Shown: in pieces, positions 45,772 to 54,279 of the stretch | Numbering within the stretch: the stretch's first letter is position 1 | How the letters are laid out: each line of letters begins with the position of its first letter | From: Enterobacter dykesii | Lineage (GTDB): Bacteria > Pseudomonadota > Gammaproteobacteria > Enterobacterales > Enterobacteriaceae | Reading direction: 5' to 3' | Length of the DNA stretch: 64,000 nucleotides | Assembly (NCBI RefSeq): GCF_008364625.2 | Contig: NZ_CP126604.1 | Location: forward strand, 2,232,001 to 2,296,000 | Position numbers and translations under genes: made by a program | Notes under the pieces: generated by a model | What the model was told of the DNA's origin: nothing | What the model saw: only the letters and a program-made list of their open reading frames with translations | Databases searched by the model: none

Positions 45772-46646
45772 TCGAGCGTAACCAGAAACTTTTTAAGTAC
45801 TTCTGATCGGATAATCCGGTGGCAAACCAGCGTCAGCTCGCTTTCCCGGAGCCGGTCGAGGATGTCCACGTAAACCACATTCTCGACGCTCACCGCTTTT
45901 GCCGACGCGGGCAGCAGCGCCAGCCCAAACCCCGCCGAGACCAGGCTTATCACCGTGGGCACGTCGGTCGCGTTTTGCACCACGTCCGGCTGAAAGCCCG
46001 CCCCGCTGCAGGCGTCATAAAAGTACTGTTCCAGCCCCATTCCCTCCGGGTCGCGCAGGGAGATCCATTTTTCGTCCTTCACTGACGAAAGCGTCAGCGC
46101 GGAAGATCCCGCCAGCGGGTGCTGACGAAACAGCGCCAGCACCGTTTTCTCTGACGTGAACGGGCGGCTTTGCAGATCGTCAGGCAGCGACGGCAGCGGC
46201 GCCCGGATAATGGCCACATCGAGCTGGTTGCTCTGCACGGCCGCGTAGAGCGTCTGCACGTTTCCCGTCACCAGCGACATGGTAATGGCCGGCCAGCGCG
46301 TGTGCATCTGTCGCAGCGCGGCGGGCAGCCTGCCGTCGAACATCGCGCTCGACACGCACCCCAGGTTTAATACCCCCTGCTCGCCCCGTGCCGTTTGCCT
46401 GGCGTCGAGAACCGCCTGCTCGGTCAGGGAAATGGCGAGCCTGGCTTTCACCAGAAACGCTTCACCCGCGGGCGTCAGGGTTAAGCGGCGGTTCGCCCGG
46501 CTGAAAAGCGTGACGCCTAAACATTCTTCCAGCGCCTTTATCTGCTGGCTCAGTGCCGGTTGCGCCATGTTCAGACGCTCGGCGGCCCGGTGCATGTGGA
46601 GCTCTTCGGCCACGACGATGAAGTTGCGCATCTGACGAAACTGCAC
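45762..46646 (-). CDS. LysR-family regulator of the aroY-like gene
   Basis: A 294-residue LysR protein: winged helix MQFRQMRNFIVVAEELHMHRAAERLNM with recognition helix QPALSQQIKALEECLGV, and a BenM/CatM-like effector domain. It is divergent from the AroY-type decarboxylase across 110 bases that hold a perfect palindrome, so it probably controls that gene in response to an aromatic acid. The effector is inferred from the neighbour only. Confidence 0.9.
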   Translation of the reverse strand: MQFRQMRNFIVVAEELHMHRAAERLNMAQPALSQQIKALEECLGVTLFSRANRRLTLTPAGEAFLVKARLAISLTEQAVLDARQTARGEQGVLNLGCVSSAMFDGRLPAALRQMHTRWPAITMSLVTGNVQTLYAAVQSNQLDVAIIRAPLPSLPDDLQSRPFTSEKTVLALFRQHPLAGSSALTLSSVKDEKWISLRDPEGMGLEQYFYDACSGAGFQPDVVQNATDVPTVISLVSAGFGLALLPASAKAVSVENVVYVDILDRLRESELTLVCHRIIRSEVLKKFLVTLDHT

Positions 46647-46660
46647 GGAACGCCTCCTTT

Positions 46661-46682
46661 TGATAAGAATTTACTTATCAAT
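46661..46682. promoter_or_regulatory. Candidate LysR operator between the regulator and aroY
   Basis: TTGATAAG (46661-46668) and CTTATCAA (46675-46682) form a perfect eight-base inverted repeat with a six-base centre AATTTA. Position in the divergent promoter region suits a LysR recognition site. Confidence 0.7.
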
Positions 46683-46756
46683 TTAGCAGTAATGATGCAA
46701 TTGATGCTATTGGTCATTGCCATAAAAATGGAGGTATTCAAACGAGGGAGGAAAAT

Positions 46757-48241
46757 ATGGAAAACAAGATTAACGATCTCCGCAGCGCCATCGCCCTGCT
46801 TCAGCGCCATGAAGGGCAGTATCTTGAAACCGATCATCCGGTCGATCCCAACGCGGAGCTGGCGGGAGTCTACCGTCATATCGGCGCGGGCGGCACGGTA
46901 AAACGCCCGACCCGCACGGGCCCGGCCATGATGTTCAACAGCGTCAAGGGCTATCCGGGCTCCCGCATCCTGGTGGGCATGCACGCCAGCCGCGAGCGCG
47001 CGGCGCTGCTTCTGGGCTGCGAGCCCTCCGAGCTTGCAAAACACGTCGGCCAGGCGGTGAAAAAGCCGGTTGCGCCGGTTGTCGTTCCGGCCTCGCAGGC
47101 GCCCTGCCAGGAACAGGTTTTCTACGCAGACGACCCTGACTTCGATCTGCGCAAGCTGCTTCCGGCCCCGACCAACACGCCGATTGATGCGGGTCCGTTC
47201 TTCTGTCTGGGACTGGTGCTGGCAAGCGATCCGGAAGACAGCTCGCTGACGGACGTCACCATTCACCGCCTCTGCGTGCAGGAGCGCGACGAACTTTCCA
47301 TGTTCCTTGCCGCCGGACGCCATATCGAAGTGTTTCGTAAAAAGGCGGAAGAAGCCGGAAAACCGCTGCCGGTGACAATCAACATGGGTCTCGACCCCGC
47401 CATCTACATCGGCGCGTGCTTTGAGGCCCCTACCACACCGTTTGGCTACAACGAGCTGGGCGTCGCCGGGGCGCTGCGCCAGCAGCCCGTCGAACTGGTG
47501 CAGGGCGTGGCGGTAAAAGAGAAAGCGATCGCGCGGGCGGAAATCATCATCGAGGGCGAACTGCTGCCGGGCGTGCGCGTAAGAGAAGATCAGCACACCA
47601 ATACCGGCCACGCGATGCCGGAGTTCCCGGGCTACTGCGGCGAGGCGAATCCCTCCCTGCCGGTGATCAAAGTGAAAGCCGTGACCATGCGAAACCACGC
47701 GATCCTGCAGACGCTGGTGGGACCGGGGGAAGAACATACCACCCTGGCCGGATTGCCGACGGAGGCCAGCATCCGCAATGCCGTTGAGGAGGCGATTCCG
47801 GGCTTCCTGCAAAACGTCTATGCCCATACCGCGGGCGGCGGTAAGTTCCTCGGGATATTGCAGGTGAAAAAACGCCAGCCGTCAGACGAAGGACGCCAGG
47901 GCCAGGCGGCGCTCATCGCCTTAGCCACCTATTCGGAGCTGAAAAACATTATTCTTGTCGACGAAGACGTGGATATTTTCGACAGCGACGACATCCTGTG
48001 GGCGATGACGACGCGCATGCAGGGCGATGTCAGCATCACCAATATTCCGGGGATCCGAGGCCACCAGCTGGATCCGTCCCAGTCACCGGATTACAGCACC
48101 TCGATTCGCGGCAACGGCATTTCCTGCAAGACGATCTTCGACTGCACGGTGCCGTGGGCGCTGAAGGACCGCTTCGAGCGCGCGCCGTTTATGGAGGTGG
48201 ATCCGCGTCCATGGGCACCGGAGCTGTTTGGCGGAAACTGA
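46757..48241 (+). CDS. aroY: UbiD-family protocatechuate/gallate-type decarboxylase AroY
   Basis: A 494-residue UbiD-family enzyme that follows Klebsiella AroY nearly throughout: LETDHPVDPNAELAGVYRH, GAGGTVKRPTR, APTNTPIDAGPFF, PFGYNELGVAGALRQ, EFPGYCGE and VDEDVDIFDSDDILWAM. AroY removes the carboxylate of protocatechuate to give catechol, using prenylated FMN made by a UbiX-type partner; LpdC, the gallate decarboxylase, is a close relative. The conserved Glu in PEFPGY belongs to the catalytic set. No B or D subunit genes (kpdBD-type) and no UbiX gene lie nearby, so prenyl-FMN must come from elsewhere. The ATG at 46757 follows AGGGAGG. Confidence 0.9.
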   Translation: MENKINDLRSAIALLQRHEGQYLETDHPVDPNAELAGVYRHIGAGGTVKRPTRTGPAMMFNSVKGYPGSRILVGMHASRERAALLLGCEPSELAKHVGQAVKKPVAPVVVPASQAPCQEQVFYADDPDFDLRKLLPAPTNTPIDAGPFFCLGLVLASDPEDSSLTDVTIHRLCVQERDELSMFLAAGRHIEVFRKKAEEAGKPLPVTINMGLDPAIYIGACFEAPTTPFGYNELGVAGALRQQPVELVQGVAVKEKAIARAEIIIEGELLPGVRVREDQHTNTGHAMPEFPGYCGEANPSLPVIKVKAVTMRNHAILQTLVGPGEEHTTLAGLPTEASIRNAVEEAIPGFLQNVYAHTAGGGKFLGILQVKKRQPSDEGRQGQAALIALATYSELKNIILVDEDVDIFDSDDILWAMTTRMQGDVSITNIPGIRGHQLDPSQSPDYSTSIRGNGISCKTIFDCTVPWALKDRFERAPFMEVDPRPWAPELFGGN

Positions 48242-48246
48242 TCACT

Positions 48247-48274
48247 AAAGGCCACGTTAGGGTGGCCTTTATCG
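48247..48274 (+). terminator. Rho-independent terminator after aroY
   Basis: AAAGGCCAC (48247-48255), loop GTTAGG and GTGGCCTTT (48262-48270) form a strong stem whose 3' side ends in a T run, six bases after the aroY stop codon. Confidence 0.88.
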
Positions 48275-48339
48275 TTATCCTGGCAGGTATTCTAGCGTTT
48301 CATCCGAGGTTTTTTCCGTTTATTTCTCTGCGCCAGGGT

Positions 48340-48681
48340 TCAGGGATCGTCAAAGCCAGGTAATGGTGCTTTACGCGTTCCCCCCCATGGCGAACGGTGT
48401 TTCTTTATCGTTTCCGGTAAATCATTAACTAATCGCTTCTCTTCCTCATCCGGGTAAAATTGCAAAGACGCTTTCTTAATCAGCCCGGCGTGAATAAAAT
48501 GTTCAATCTGCTCATGCCTGGACCTGAGCCAGTAATTTGCCGACTGGAAGCAGAAAAAAACCACCGAGGATAAATGATAGGGTGGATTTTTCGGAAGTCT
48601 CAATGCCGTCAGCCGTCCAGTCGTTGCCGCTTCCCCCACTTTCTTGTACCCTTTCTCCGTTAACCCTGCCCCCACAAACAT
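48340..48681 (-). CDS. Uncharacterised 113-residue ORF, uncertain
   Basis: The 3' part of a long minus-strand frame lies in a 430-base gap that has no other gene. Its ATG at 48681 would give a protein with the plausible blocks GLTEKGYKKVGEAATTGRL, FFCFQSANYWLRSRHEQIEHFIHAGL and FYPDEEEKRLVNDLPETIKKH. I recognise no family. No ribosome binding site is evident, and the start is only 18 bases from the divergent VF530 gene start, leaving no room for separate promoters. It may be a gene remnant, a real lineage-specific gene, or a chance frame. Confidence 0.4.
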   Translation of the reverse strand: MFVGAGLTEKGYKKVGEAATTGRLTALRLPKNPPYHLSSVVFFCFQSANYWLRSRHEQIEHFIHAGLIKKASLQFYPDEEEKRLVNDLPETIKKHRSPWGGTRKAPLPGFDDP

Positions 48682-48699
48682 TGAGACATCCGGACATCT

Positions 48700-48987
48700 A
48701 TGACTGCACACATTTCTAACGATCCTTTGCATGGCGTAACGCTGGAGATGATGGTCAACGCCCTGGTGGCGAAATATGGCTGGAGCGAGCTGGGTGACCG
48801 CATCAAAATTAACTGTTTCAGAAAAGATCCCAGCGTTAAATCGAGCCTGAAATTTCTGCGCCGCACCCCGTGGGCGCGCGCGGAAGTGGAAGCCCTGTAT
48901 CTGGACTCCCTCAACGATGAGGTAAGCGCAGAACAGGCGGAACCCGCCTTTAATCCCTGGGCCAACAGTCGGATTATCAAGAGCTAA
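48700..48987 (+). CDS. VF530 family protein (DUF2132)
   Basis: A 95-residue protein matching the small VF530/DUF2132 family: [26 protein letters not shown], then the RIKINCF and [14 protein letters not shown] blocks. The Vibrio member has a helical, probably DNA-binding fold, and no cellular role is established. The last 25 residues are less conserved. The digH gene starts seven bases after its stop, so the two may be co-transcribed. Confidence 0.88.
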   Translation: MTAHISNDPLHGVTLEMMVNALVAKYGWSELGDRIKINCFRKDPSVKSSLKFLRRTPWARAEVEALYLDSLNDEVSAEQAEPAFNPWANSRIIKS

Positions 48988-48994
48988 TACGCAA

Positions 48995-50287
48995 ATGACG
49001 CGACACGTAAAACGGATTGGTGCGCTGGCTGCCTGCGCGCTTTTACTTGTGAGTTGCTCCTCAAAACCACCCAAATCATTGGTTACCCCTCTCCCCACCG
49101 CGAGCAAACCGACGCAGCAGGCAAACGAGCCGATGCGCGGGATCTGGCTGGCGACCGTCTCTCGTCTCGACTGGCCGCCGGTTGCCTCGGTGAATGGCCG
49201 CAGCGCTGACCAGCGCATCGCGATGCAAAAGCAGGCGCTGACAAGCAAGCTCGACAACCTTAAGCACCTCGGCATTAATACGGTGTTTTTCCAGGTGAAG
49301 CCGGACAGCACGGCCCTCTGGTCATCAAAAATTTTACCGTGGTCGGATATGCTGACGGGCAACATCGGCGAATATCCGGGATACGATCCGCTGCAGTTTA
49401 TGCTGGATGAAGCGCACAAGCGCGGCATGAAGGTCCATGCCTGGTTCAACCCGTACCGCGTGTCGACCAACACGAAGCCGTCCACCATCGCCGCCCTGAA
49501 CCGGACCGCCTATCAGACCCCGTCCAGCGTCTATGTTCAGCATCCGGAGTGGGTGCGCATCTCAGGCGACCGTTTTGTTCTCGACCCCGGTATTCCGGAA
49601 GTGCGCGACTGGATCACCAAAGTGGTGACCGAAGTGGTGGCGAACTACCCGGTAGACGGCGTGCAGTTTGATGATTACTTTTACGCCGAATCGCCGGGGT
49701 CCGCGCTGAATGACGCACAGACCTGGCGGCAGTACGGTCAGGGATTTGCCTCAAAGGCCGACTGGCGTAGACACAACACGCAGCAGCTGATCGTCCAGGT
49801 GTCCCGCGCGATTAAACAGACTAAGCCCGACGTTGAGTTTGGCGTCAGCCCGGCGGGCGTGTGGCGTAACCGCTCCTTTGACCCGGCAGGCTCGGACACC
49901 CGCGGCGCCGCGGCCTACGATGAATCCTACGCCGATACGCGTCAGTGGGTTCAGCAGGGCCTGCTCGACTACATCGCTCCGCAGATTTACTGGCCCTTCT
50001 CCCGGGACGCCGCGCGCTACGACGTGCTGACCAAATGGTGGGCCGACGTCGTTAAGCCGACCCACACTCGCCTGTATATCGGCATTGCGTTCTACAAGGT
50101 GGGCGAGCCGTCGAGAAACGAACCGGACTGGACGGTTCAGGGCGGCGTGCCGGAGCTGAAAAAACAGCTCGATCTCAACGATTCGCTGCCCAACGTGAAC
50201 GGCACCATCCTGTTTCGGGAAGATTACCTGAACCAGCCGCAGACCCAGCAGGCGGTAAACTACCTCCGAGGACGCTGGGGTAGCTGA
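48995..50287 (+). CDS. digH: Divisome-associated glycosyl hydrolase DigH (YddW-like lipoprotein)
   Basis: A 430-residue outer-membrane lipoprotein with lipobox L-L-V-S-C (acylated Cys near residue 21). The GH10-like/GHL10 barrel (about 47-380) carries RGIWLATVSRLDWPP, VHAWFNPYRV, DGVQFDDYFY and GVSPAGVWRN, typical of YddW. DigH cleaves denuded peptidoglycan glycans during cell separation in E. coli. It ends in a strong terminator and is convergent with dsbG. Confidence 0.92.
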   Translation: MTRHVKRIGALAACALLLVSCSSKPPKSLVTPLPTASKPTQQANEPMRGIWLATVSRLDWPPVASVNGRSADQRIAMQKQALTSKLDNLKHLGINTVFFQVKPDSTALWSSKILPWSDMLTGNIGEYPGYDPLQFMLDEAHKRGMKVHAWFNPYRVSTNTKPSTIAALNRTAYQTPSSVYVQHPEWVRISGDRFVLDPGIPEVRDWITKVVTEVVANYPVDGVQFDDYFYAESPGSALNDAQTWRQYGQGFASKADWRRHNTQQLIVQVSRAIKQTKPDVEFGVSPAGVWRNRSFDPAGSDTRGAAAYDESYADTRQWVQQGLLDYIAPQIYWPFSRDAARYDVLTKWWADVVKPTHTRLYIGIAFYKVGEPSRNEPDWTVQGGVPELKKQLDLNDSLPNVNGTILFREDYLNQPQTQQAVNYLRGRWGS

Positions 50288-50296
50288 TTGATGACC

Positions 50297-50330
50297 AGGC
50301 AGAAACATCCCGTTTCTGCCTGTTTTTTTT
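50297..50330 (+). terminator. Rho-independent terminator after digH
   Basis: AGGCAGAAAC (50297-50306) pairs perfectly with GTTTCTGCCT (50312-50321) around a five-base loop, followed by G and eight T. The convergent dsbG stop codon lies at its end. Confidence 0.95.
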
Positions 50331-51087
50331 ACGGCTTCGGCCCGAACATCGCCTCAAGCTGCTGCGCATCCGGCATACCGACCACCTGCTGCAGCTCATT
50401 TTCCGCATTCAGATAGTAAATGGCCGGCGTGGCGTTAGCGCCCAGGCTGTCCATCAGCGTCTGGTGCTTCTGCAGGATCTCAACCGTCTCACGGGAAGCC
50501 TCGCCCTCAGGCTTCGGTAATTTTTTCCCACCGGAAAGCTCGTATTCGCGCCACGCCGAAACCGGATCTTTCGCATTCAGAATCGCCGAGGCGTTACGCC
50601 CGCTGTTGGGGTTGAGAAATGCCACCAGCAGCGTGTTGAGCTGCACCTTGCCCGCCTTCACCCACGGCTGCGCTTCGGCCCAGAACTGCTTGCAGTACGG
50701 ACAGAACGGATCGGCGAAAACAAAGACTTTACGCGGGGCGTTATCCGCCCCTTCCTTCAGGGGATGCGCCGCGTTGAGGTTCTTCCACATTTCGCGGCCC
50801 ATCGGGGCGTAGATCTCTTTCTGGAAATAGCCTTCGCTGAGGTTTTTTCCTTTGTCATCGTACAGATAGCCTGAAATGACGTGCTTGCCGTCCGGGGTTA
50901 AAAAGAGCGTCACGCCCATATCCTGATACTGCCCCAGCCAGGCGGGCGCGCCGCCGGGCGCATCCAGCTTCTTGATGATTTTAATGTTCTGCTGCTCGCC
51001 GAAGTGCTTCACCACGTCCGGTATGGCTTCAGCGGCCTGCACCAGCCCTGACGTCGCCAGCGCTGAAAGTAACAGTAATCTTTTCAT
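50329..51087 (-). CDS. dsbG: Periplasmic disulphide isomerase/chaperone DsbG
   Basis: A 252-residue DsbC/DsbG-family protein with a signal peptide (to about QAAEA). It has the N-terminal dimerisation domain (IIKKLDAPGGAPAWLGQYQDMGVTLFLTPDGKH) and a thioredoxin domain with active site C-P-Y-C in FADPFCPYCKQF and cis-proline loop TPAIYY. DsbG protects single cysteines from sulphenylation and is kept reduced by DsbD. Here it follows scsC by 41 bases in the scs cluster, where Salmonella has scsD, so ScsB may be its electron donor. That link is inference. Confidence 0.92.
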   Translation of the reverse strand: MKRLLLLSALATSGLVQAAEAIPDVVKHFGEQQNIKIIKKLDAPGGAPAWLGQYQDMGVTLFLTPDGKHVISGYLYDDKGKNLSEGYFQKEIYAPMGREMWKNLNAAHPLKEGADNAPRKVFVFADPFCPYCKQFWAEAQPWVKAGKVQLNTLLVAFLNPNSGRNASAILNAKDPVSAWREYELSGGKKLPKPEGEASRETVEILQKHQTLMDSLGANATPAIYYLNAENELQQVVGMPDAQQLEAMFGPKP

Positions 51088-51128
51088 TTCCCTCTCCGGT
51101 TTGTCGGGGGCATTCCGCCCCCTTCAGG

Positions 51129-51740
51129 TTAGCGGTTTTTCAGTGCGTCACTGACCATTTCGTCGAACTGTTCAAACGGCACCCAGCCGGGCAGCAGTCC
51201 CTCGCCGATGAGCGTGGCGGGCGTGCCCTGGATCCCCATTTTTTCCGCGACGATCAGGCTGCGCTTGATCGTCATCAGGCTCTCGTCATCCGGCGCGGTG
51301 ACGCTCACGCCCGCCCGCTTCTGCGCCTCCTGAATGCTGGCGTCATCGTGGTAGCCCTTTTTCGCCATCAGAGTATGGTTCAGCTTCATAAACTGCCCCG
51401 GATCCTGACGCCAGAGCGTTAACGCATCGCGCGCCGCGGTTAGCGAACTTTCCGAGCGGAAAGGTAAAAATTTAAAGACCACCGCGACGTCCGGATGCTT
51501 TTCGACGATCTTCTCCAGGTACGGATCGAATTTTTTACAGTACGGGCAGTTGTAGTCGGTAAACACAACCAGGGTGAGCTTTGGGTTTTTCGCGCCGATG
51601 CGCGGGGAGTTCGGATCGTTAAACAGGAAATCAGCGATCATCTTCTGCGCACGCTGCTCCTGGTCCGGCGTCAGCGGCTGGGCAGCGAACACCTGAACCG
51701 GGGCCAGCAGGAGCAGAAGCGTAATAAGGATTTGTTTCAT
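51129..51740 (-). CDS. scsC: Suppressor of copper sensitivity protein ScsC, DsbA-like
   Basis: A 203-residue exported DsbA-family thiol-disulphide protein with a signal peptide (to about FAAQ), active site C-P-Y-C in FTDYNCPYCKKF, a DsbA-type helical insertion and cis-proline loop GTPATL. ScsC proteins are copper-binding reductases or isomerases that are kept reduced by ScsB. The N-terminal extension after the signal is short; it is not the long trimerisation stalk seen in Proteus ScsC. It follows scsB by seven bases. Confidence 0.9.
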   Translation of the reverse strand: MKQILITLLLLLAPVQVFAAQPLTPDQEQRAQKMIADFLFNDPNSPRIGAKNPKLTLVVFTDYNCPYCKKFDPYLEKIVEKHPDVAVVFKFLPFRSESSLTAARDALTLWRQDPGQFMKLNHTLMAKKGYHDDASIQEAQKRAGVSVTAPDDESLMTIKRSLIVAEKMGIQGTPATLIGEGLLPGWVPFEQFDEMVSDALKNR

Positions 51741-51747
51741 AACACAG

Positions 51748-53772
51748 TTAGCCTTTTGCGTTGGTCAGGGTGGTGATGAGGGTGCGCTTGTCCAGCAGCG
51801 GCGAGAGGATTTCGCCGTCAGACAGGCCGGGGCCATACACCGCGTTAAACGGAATAGCGTAACGGTTTCGCTTCGCCAGAAAATCCGCGATAAACGCGGA
51901 CGGCTGGCTCCAGTCTCCGCGCAGGGCCACCACGTCCGGCTGGCGCAGCGCGGCAATGACGTCCGGCTGATTCAGCACCCGATGCTCGTTAACTTTGCAG
52001 GTCACGCACCAGTCCGCCGAGATATCCACAAACACCCGCTTCCCCTGCGCCAGCGCCTGCTGGATGGCCTCCTCGCTGAGCGGCTGCCACGGGATGGACT
52101 GAGCGGCATTCTGCGCCGGAGCGTCAGGCGGCGCGTTAAGCAGCCCGCGCGCCTGATACCCGCCGAGCGCCGACAACGCGATAATCACGAGCCAGAACAG
52201 CGGTGAGGATTTTTGCCCCTTCAGGGCTAACAGCGCGAGCGCGACGGCGATGAGCACCAGCATCACAATCTGGCTGACCGCCTCGCCCAGATGCACGCTT
52301 AACAATGTCGCCAGCCACAGGCTGGAGGCGAGCATCATCAGGCCCAGAACGACTTTTAGCGTATTCATCCAGCGGCCGGGTTTCGGCAGCAGCATGGCCG
52401 TTTTCGGCACCAGAGCGACAAACAGCCACGGCAGGCTCATGCCCACGCCGAGCATCAGGAAGATCAGCCACAGGGAGTGCAGCGGTGCGCCAAGGGCAAA
52501 GGCGACCGCCGTACCGAGGAACGGCGCGGAGCACGGCGTCGCCAGCAGCGTGGCGAACATCCCTTCGCAGAAGCTGCCGCCAATCCCCGCGCCACCTGCC
52601 GTAGCCAACCGTCCCGTAGCGGCGGAAGGCAGCAGCATCTCAAACACGCCAAACAGGTTCAGCGCAAACAGGAAGGTGACGGCGACCATCAGGCCGATAA
52701 ACCACGGGTTCTGGAACTGAATGCCCCACCCCAGCGACGCCCCGGCCAGCTTCAGCGCGGTCACCATTCCCGCCAGCAGCATAAAGGAGGTGAGGATCCC
52801 GGCGCTGGTGGCGAGGAAGCGCAGCCTGATGGCGCGCCTGTCCGATCCCGCCTGCAGGATGCTGTTAAGCTTCATGCCCATGACAGGCAGCACGCAGGGC
52901 ATCAGGTTCAGGATCAGCCCGCCCAGCAGCGCAAAGAGCACCATTTTTCCCGTCCCGTCCGGCGCTGAGGTCACCTCGGGCGCTATCCCAACGGTCATGG
53001 CGGTTTGCTGCGCATTGCCGCCACTGGTCAGCACAAACGACAGCCTTTTGCCTTCCAGCGAGGCGGGTTTATCGCCCCATTCGTCGGTCACGGGAACCGC
53101 CACCCGAAGCGTATTGCCGTCGTGTTTGATGACCGGCTCGCCGGGAAGAATGTCACCCTCCAGCGGGTCAAAGTAGATCCCCGGATTATCCCACTTCCCG
53201 TCCGTCGTGCCGGTAATCACCAGCTTGTCGCCAGCGAGCCAGGCGGCAAGATCCGCGGATACGCCTGACGTACCGGGCACGGCGCGCATCGCTTGCTCAA
53301 AGGCGCTGCGGAAGCCCTCATCCACCGGCTGGGTAAAATCGAGATGCAGCGGGTAGTCCGTCAGCAGGCAGACGTTACTGCACGTCGAGAGCGTGAGCGT
53401 TCCGTCGAGCGTGTCGCCCTCCACTCCGTCGAGCGTAATCGGGATTGTGACCTTATCGTGATAGCCCTGCGTGGTCATGCCGGAGATATCGAAGCGCGAC
53501 GGGACCGGCCAGGACCAGCTGTCCGTTACGCCATCCGGCCAGCTGATTTTCGGCGCGACGCCGCCCTCGCCCGGCGATCGCCAGTAGGTTTTCCAGCCGG
53601 GCTTTAGCTCAACGGTGAGCAGGCCTTTAACGTGCGTTTGCTCCCTCTCCGCCTGAAAGCGGATGCGGGCGTGATCGTTTTGGGGGGAAACCAGCCAGCC
53701 GGTGTCCGCCGCATGGACAATGCCGATGCAGGACAGCCACAGGAAGACGAATCCCCTGAAGAGGTTAACCAT
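51748..53772 (-). CDS. scsB: Suppressor of copper sensitivity protein ScsB, DsbD-like reductase
   Basis: The ATG at 53772 follows a CGGAG ribosome binding site; the 53790 start is upstream of that site. The 674-residue protein has a signal peptide, two N-terminal immunoglobulin-like periplasmic domains (with Cys pair STCSNVCLLTDYP), an eight-helix DsbD-type domain with cysteines in MPCVLPVMG and TPCSAPF, and a C-terminal thioredoxin domain with WCVTCK. It moves electrons from cytoplasmic thioredoxin to periplasmic ScsC and possibly DsbG. Related loci confer copper and peroxide tolerance. Confidence 0.94.
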   Translation of the reverse strand: MVNLFRGFVFLWLSCIGIVHAADTGWLVSPQNDHARIRFQAEREQTHVKGLLTVELKPGWKTYWRSPGEGGVAPKISWPDGVTDSWSWPVPSRFDISGMTTQGYHDKVTIPITLDGVEGDTLDGTLTLSTCSNVCLLTDYPLHLDFTQPVDEGFRSAFEQAMRAVPGTSGVSADLAAWLAGDKLVITGTTDGKWDNPGIYFDPLEGDILPGEPVIKHDGNTLRVAVPVTDEWGDKPASLEGKRLSFVLTSGGNAQQTAMTVGIAPEVTSAPDGTGKMVLFALLGGLILNLMPCVLPVMGMKLNSILQAGSDRRAIRLRFLATSAGILTSFMLLAGMVTALKLAGASLGWGIQFQNPWFIGLMVAVTFLFALNLFGVFEMLLPSAATGRLATAGGAGIGGSFCEGMFATLLATPCSAPFLGTAVAFALGAPLHSLWLIFLMLGVGMSLPWLFVALVPKTAMLLPKPGRWMNTLKVVLGLMMLASSLWLATLLSVHLGEAVSQIVMLVLIAVALALLALKGQKSSPLFWLVIIALSALGGYQARGLLNAPPDAPAQNAAQSIPWQPLSEEAIQQALAQGKRVFVDISADWCVTCKVNEHRVLNQPDVIAALRQPDVVALRGDWSQPSAFIADFLAKRNRYAIPFNAVYGPGLSDGEILSPLLDKRTLITTLTNAKG

Positions 53773-53820
53773 GTTGTACTCCGTGAACATTGAAAAATTA
53801 TCGTGTGGTGACGATGTTTT

Positions 53821-54192
53821 TCATTCACGGAAAACGCAGTTTTTAAGGTGTATTCGGGGAGGCGGTGCCTGAACGGGCTGTACTGCGGGAGCCAATGCCC
53901 GCCCTTGCGTAAGCAGCTGCAGCAGCGCGAAGAAGATGATAATGGCCGGCAGAGCGCCGTCGAAGAACAGCGGCTGCGCACAAAGCAGCGAGTGCGCGCC
54001 CAGCTGACACGGCGACGGGCCGGGCTGTTCGGTGCTGCTGGTTTGAGCCGGGGCATCTGCACTCAGGGAAATCTGCGGATCCAGTCCCTGTAAAAAATGG
54101 TTGAGCATCACCGCACGCTGCACGAGGCAAAGCGCCATCGCGAGACAGGTGATAATCAAAAGCCATTTTCCGAGGAGCTGACGGTTGCGCAT
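53821..54192 (-). CDS. scsA: Suppressor of copper sensitivity protein ScsA, small membrane protein
   Basis: About 123 residues from the ATG at 54192 (an alternative start at 54210 adds six). It has an N-terminal membrane helix (about 6-25), a periplasmic stretch with two cysteines (PSPCQLGAHSLLCAQP), and a second helix (about 80-100). Its position before scsB and its two-helix form match ScsA of Salmonella, whose function is unclear. The scsB start lies 48 bases downstream, so they probably share one transcript. Confidence 0.75.
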   Translation of the reverse strand: MRNRQLLGKWLLIITCLAMALCLVQRAVMLNHFLQGLDPQISLSADAPAQTSSTEQPGPSPCQLGAHSLLCAQPLFFDGALPAIIIFFALLQLLTQGRALAPAVQPVQAPPPRIHLKNCVFRE

Positions 54193-54279
54193 AACAATCC
54201 AGAGTGACAAGACGCCCCGATCATAAACGATAGTGATGAATCTACAAGTGCCGGAAGTGTAAGGTTTTGTCTGCCGCCG

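Noticed and set aside
46571-47827. 418-codon minus-strand frame across aroY and its regulator
   Set aside because: It is antisense to the strongly conserved aroY coding region and has no recognisable domains; long antisense frames are common in GC-rich genes.
48340-49488. Full 382-codon minus-strand frame opposite VF530 and digH
   Set aside because: The upstream two-thirds are antisense to two well-supported genes. Only the part from 48681 to 48340 lies in a gap and was kept as a low-confidence ORF.
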